Assembly (NCBI GenBank): GCA_028023455.1 | Contig: JAQFVV010000056.1 | Coordinates: 1,798,001-1,862,000 of the forward strand | Source of the DNA: Epiperipatus broadwayi | Lineage: Eukaryota > Onychophora > Udeonychophora > Euonychophora > Peripatidae | Direction: 5' to 3' | Length of the DNA stretch: 64,000 bases | Shown here: positions 61,981 to 64,000 of the stretch, piece after piece | Position numbering within the stretch: the stretch's first letter is position 1 | Layout of the letters: each line of letters starts with the position of its first letter | Notes under the pieces: model-generated | What the model was told of the DNA's origin: nothing | The model's input: only the letters and a program-made list of their open reading frames with translations | Databases searched by the model: none | Made by a program: the position numbers and the translations under genes

Positions 61981-62076
61981 GTCTCTAATGAGAATATATA
62001 TAGTAAGAAAATGTAGTAAGAATGAAAAAATTGCAATTTACCAGTACATTTTCATTTGAGTTACAACAATATATGC

Positions 62077-62207
62077 TTACATTCAAAGATCAGCCTTTCA
62101 AGCTAATTGTGCATGTGTCTTCTGCGAGTGTTAAATAATAAATGAATACTTTACTCTACAATACAAGATATAGTATTTATGCAGGAATAAAAGGAATCCT
62201 CTTATTC
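62077..62207 (+). repeat. 131-bp direct repeat, left copy
   Basis: It starts TTACATTCAAAGATCAGCC and includes TCTTCTGCGAGTGTTAAAT and TATTTATGCAGGAATAAAAG. It matches 62418-62548 with only a handful of differences. Together with its partner it may be the terminal direct repeats of a short non-autonomous element, or a simple duplication. Confidence 0.9.
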
Positions 62208-62417
62208 CTACAACTCAAATTCTTTTATATGAGCAAATCTGAAGTACTGTTAAGTAAAGCGTGAGAGTAGAATTCTCACTTTAAATTACTATTTATGATG
62301 TTTTGAATGAATGACGTCAGTGAAATTGTCTAGAATTTACTAAATGTCACTCTAACTGAAACTTAATTATAAGTAAATAAGCATTTATTTTTATATGACG
62401 CTATGCGTACAATTGTA

Positions 62418-62548
62418 TTACATTCAGAGATCAGCCTTTCAAGCTATTTGTGCATGCGTCTTCTGCGAGTGTTAAATAATAAATGAATACTTCACTCTAC
62501 AATACAAGATATAGTATTTATGCAGGAATAAAAGGAATCCTTTTATTC
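62418..62548 (+). repeat. 131-bp direct repeat, right copy
   Basis: Starts 341 bp after the left copy and is about 95% identical by eye. The 210 bp between the copies have no coding content. No TG...CA termini or flanking target duplication were found. Confidence 0.9.
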
Positions 62549-64000
62549 TGTAAAAGATCAACATAAAAATAATTAAAAATGATCCATTTACAAGTAAATA
62601 TTTGAAATTCTGTAAAATGGTATATTATAATTTGCTTTTTCACTGGTTAATAAATTTCACAAGTCAAAAACTAATCAGTAAGAATGACTTAATCACTTTT
62701 TTTTTTATATAGACTATTGAAAATGTGTTTGTTATTGTGATGAAGTCTGCCCATATCAATTCTAATCATCCTTTTTTCTTCACAACAAATTTTTCAAATT
62801 TTATGTTTTCTAATGAATTAGGTTATCTCATGATGTGACCAAATTAGAACAGCTTTATTCTGATCATTAATATTTCAAAGATGAGTTCAGGTCTGATCTG
62901 ATCAAGTATTAGCAGCAGATTTCAAAAGCATCTCTACTTATTTTTTCATATCCAACTCTCATATTCTTAGAGAATCACAGAACAATTCTGAATTTTGTTT
63001 TTAAAGATAAGAATCCAGATTTATAAATTTTTATCAGGTTTTTTTTTTTAATTTTAAGCGGACTGTGTTGAATCTTTTGACTGTTGTATTCATAGTTGTT
63101 CTGAAAGATTCAACAGAATTGCAAACTGTCATTCATAAAATAATCTGAATAATTTTATCTATACATAACAAAAATATAATGTTAAAGTTTCATTTAAAAT
63201 ATTAAAATTAAATCAAATGATTTGCAAAGTAAAATTCATTATCATCTATTTGCAAATACTTATAGCTATTTCAATGCCAAGAATAAAAAAAGACAAATAA
63301 TAGACTAGATATTTGTGAACAGTAAATATACACATATACTTATGCTGTTTTATTGTTTTTATTAAATATTTTGTGACAGTCTTAACTATATCTAAGTAAA
63401 TTTTTCTTTCTGAAATTCTTCAATGATTTGTCTAATTGCAGTTCTCCAATGCATTCTATCATTAATTTTAAATGTATATTTTTTCTACTTCTATTTGAAT
63501 TTAATATGAAAAAATTGGCATTAATCATAGTTGTTTATTTCTGTTTTCGCTTTAATAATATTAATTACCTATCTCGGTGCCTCTTTTTTTATTATTATAT
63601 ATCTTTTTTGTTGCTGTAGTAATATTAATTTCTGTTGTTAATTTTCCAACAGAGATGATATAATTAGTGGTTATAAAATGGCCATTTTTATCTTTGTTTT
63701 ATAATTAGATGATATTACATCTTATGTAAAACATTTATATTTTTTAAATTTTGTTATCTTCAGCCTATTATAGCAGTAAAAAATATTGACCAGTTTTCTT
63801 TTCAGTCGTCATTTTTTTCTTTTTTGTTAATGATATATTTTTATCCACATAATTTTTATTTTACAATTCTTTATTTACTTCCTCTGTTGTTTTCAATGAC
63901 AAGCAATCATTTATCTCTATACAAATATTAACTCTTAGGCTTCTATATTCTGTATGTTAACTTTTTTCAAGCTTAAAATATAATTTTACTAGTTTTATAA
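62549..64000. other. AT-rich stretch with possible minus-strand LINE crumbs
   Basis: On the minus strand near 63470-63400 the reading NDRMHWRTAIRQIIEEFQK resembles the end of a LINE ORF. Near 62870-62750 AVLIWSHHE followed by KRMIRIDMGRL resembles the GH-and-RGRP-type tail of LINE proteins. Both are fragments and uncertain. No gene is visible. Confidence 0.3.

Larger units (their letters stand above)
59035..62060 (+). mobile_element. RTE-like LINE, copy 3, with internal palindrome and nested insertion
   Basis: Plus-strand endonuclease fragments align with copies 1 and 2. CTTACTTTCAAATAATGAAG (near 59042) matches copy 2 near 36421. CATATGTCCCAATACATTTT (59230) matches copy 2 near 36676. AAATACTAGATTGGGAAAAT to AGAGAGAAAG (59412-59490) matches the SRIGKQ-to-NERGH part of copy 1. 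AGCAGAGCTTAATTATATTT (59600) is the STAELNYI block. After the insertion at 59889-61980 the LINE resumes briefly (TTTACCAGTACATTTT, about 62038; compare 37273). The copy is endonuclease-only and non-functional. Confidence 0.7.

Noticed and set aside
63415-63470. Possible third exon after an acceptor-like TGTCTAATTGCAG
   Set aside because: The sequence after it runs into a stop within a few codons in the compatible frame, and the reverse strand looks like a LINE fragment.

Overview
This is a eukaryotic nuclear window that is very AT-rich. It is dominated by decayed transposable elements, microsatellites and fold-back repeats, and contains at most one sparse, long-intron host gene. The element mix fits a mollusc, most likely a cephalopod such as an octopus: RTE-type LINEs, a Ty3/gypsy element, a BED-finger hAT transposon, and a tRNA-like repeat carrying a hammerhead-like core. 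That assignment is inference; nothing in the window proves the species.

Region by region. 1-4.3 kb is AT-rich noncoding DNA with one compositionally distinct patch (2.47-2.80 kb) that is open in two minus-strand frames, and a small palindrome. 4.33-6.77 kb is a 5'-truncated RTE-like LINE on the minus strand. 8.99-14.65 kb is a complete but inactive Ty3/gypsy element: 814/810 bp LTRs, a 5-bp target duplication, PBS, PPT, gag, protease, RT, RNase H and integrase. 17.4-19.0 kb is purine-skewed and probably an unidentified old element. 20.03-20.38 kb is one copy of a repeat that carries a hammerhead-like core and a degraded tRNA B-box; the same family forms hairpins at 31.5 kb and, at about 820 bp, at 35.4-36.2 kb. 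28.69-31.30 kb is a hAT transposon bounded by a perfect 8-bp target duplication. 36.3-38.8 kb is a second RTE copy. 44.3-48.2 kb holds two diverged, same-direction copies of an unidentified 1.6-2.2 kb repeat.

Two short plus-strand exon candidates (48841-48995 and 58305-58409) have good splice sites, a single open frame each and compatible phase, so they look like two exons of one gene separated by a 9.3 kb intron. That intron holds two long fold-backs (49.7 and 53.0-53.5 kb), a decayed minus-strand LINE and a tandem duplication. Downstream, 59.03-62.06 kb is a third copy of the RTE family. It contains an internal palindrome and is split by a 2.1 kb polyadenylated insertion flanked by a 14-bp direct repeat. 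A pair of 131-bp direct repeats follows.

No self-contained functional protein gene, rRNA, intact tRNA or CRISPR is visible. The most interesting signals are the hammerhead-bearing fold-back repeat family, the density of long inverted repeats (some inside a transcribed intron, so potential double-stranded RNA), the putative two-exon gene, and the nested retroposon at 59.9-62.0 kb.
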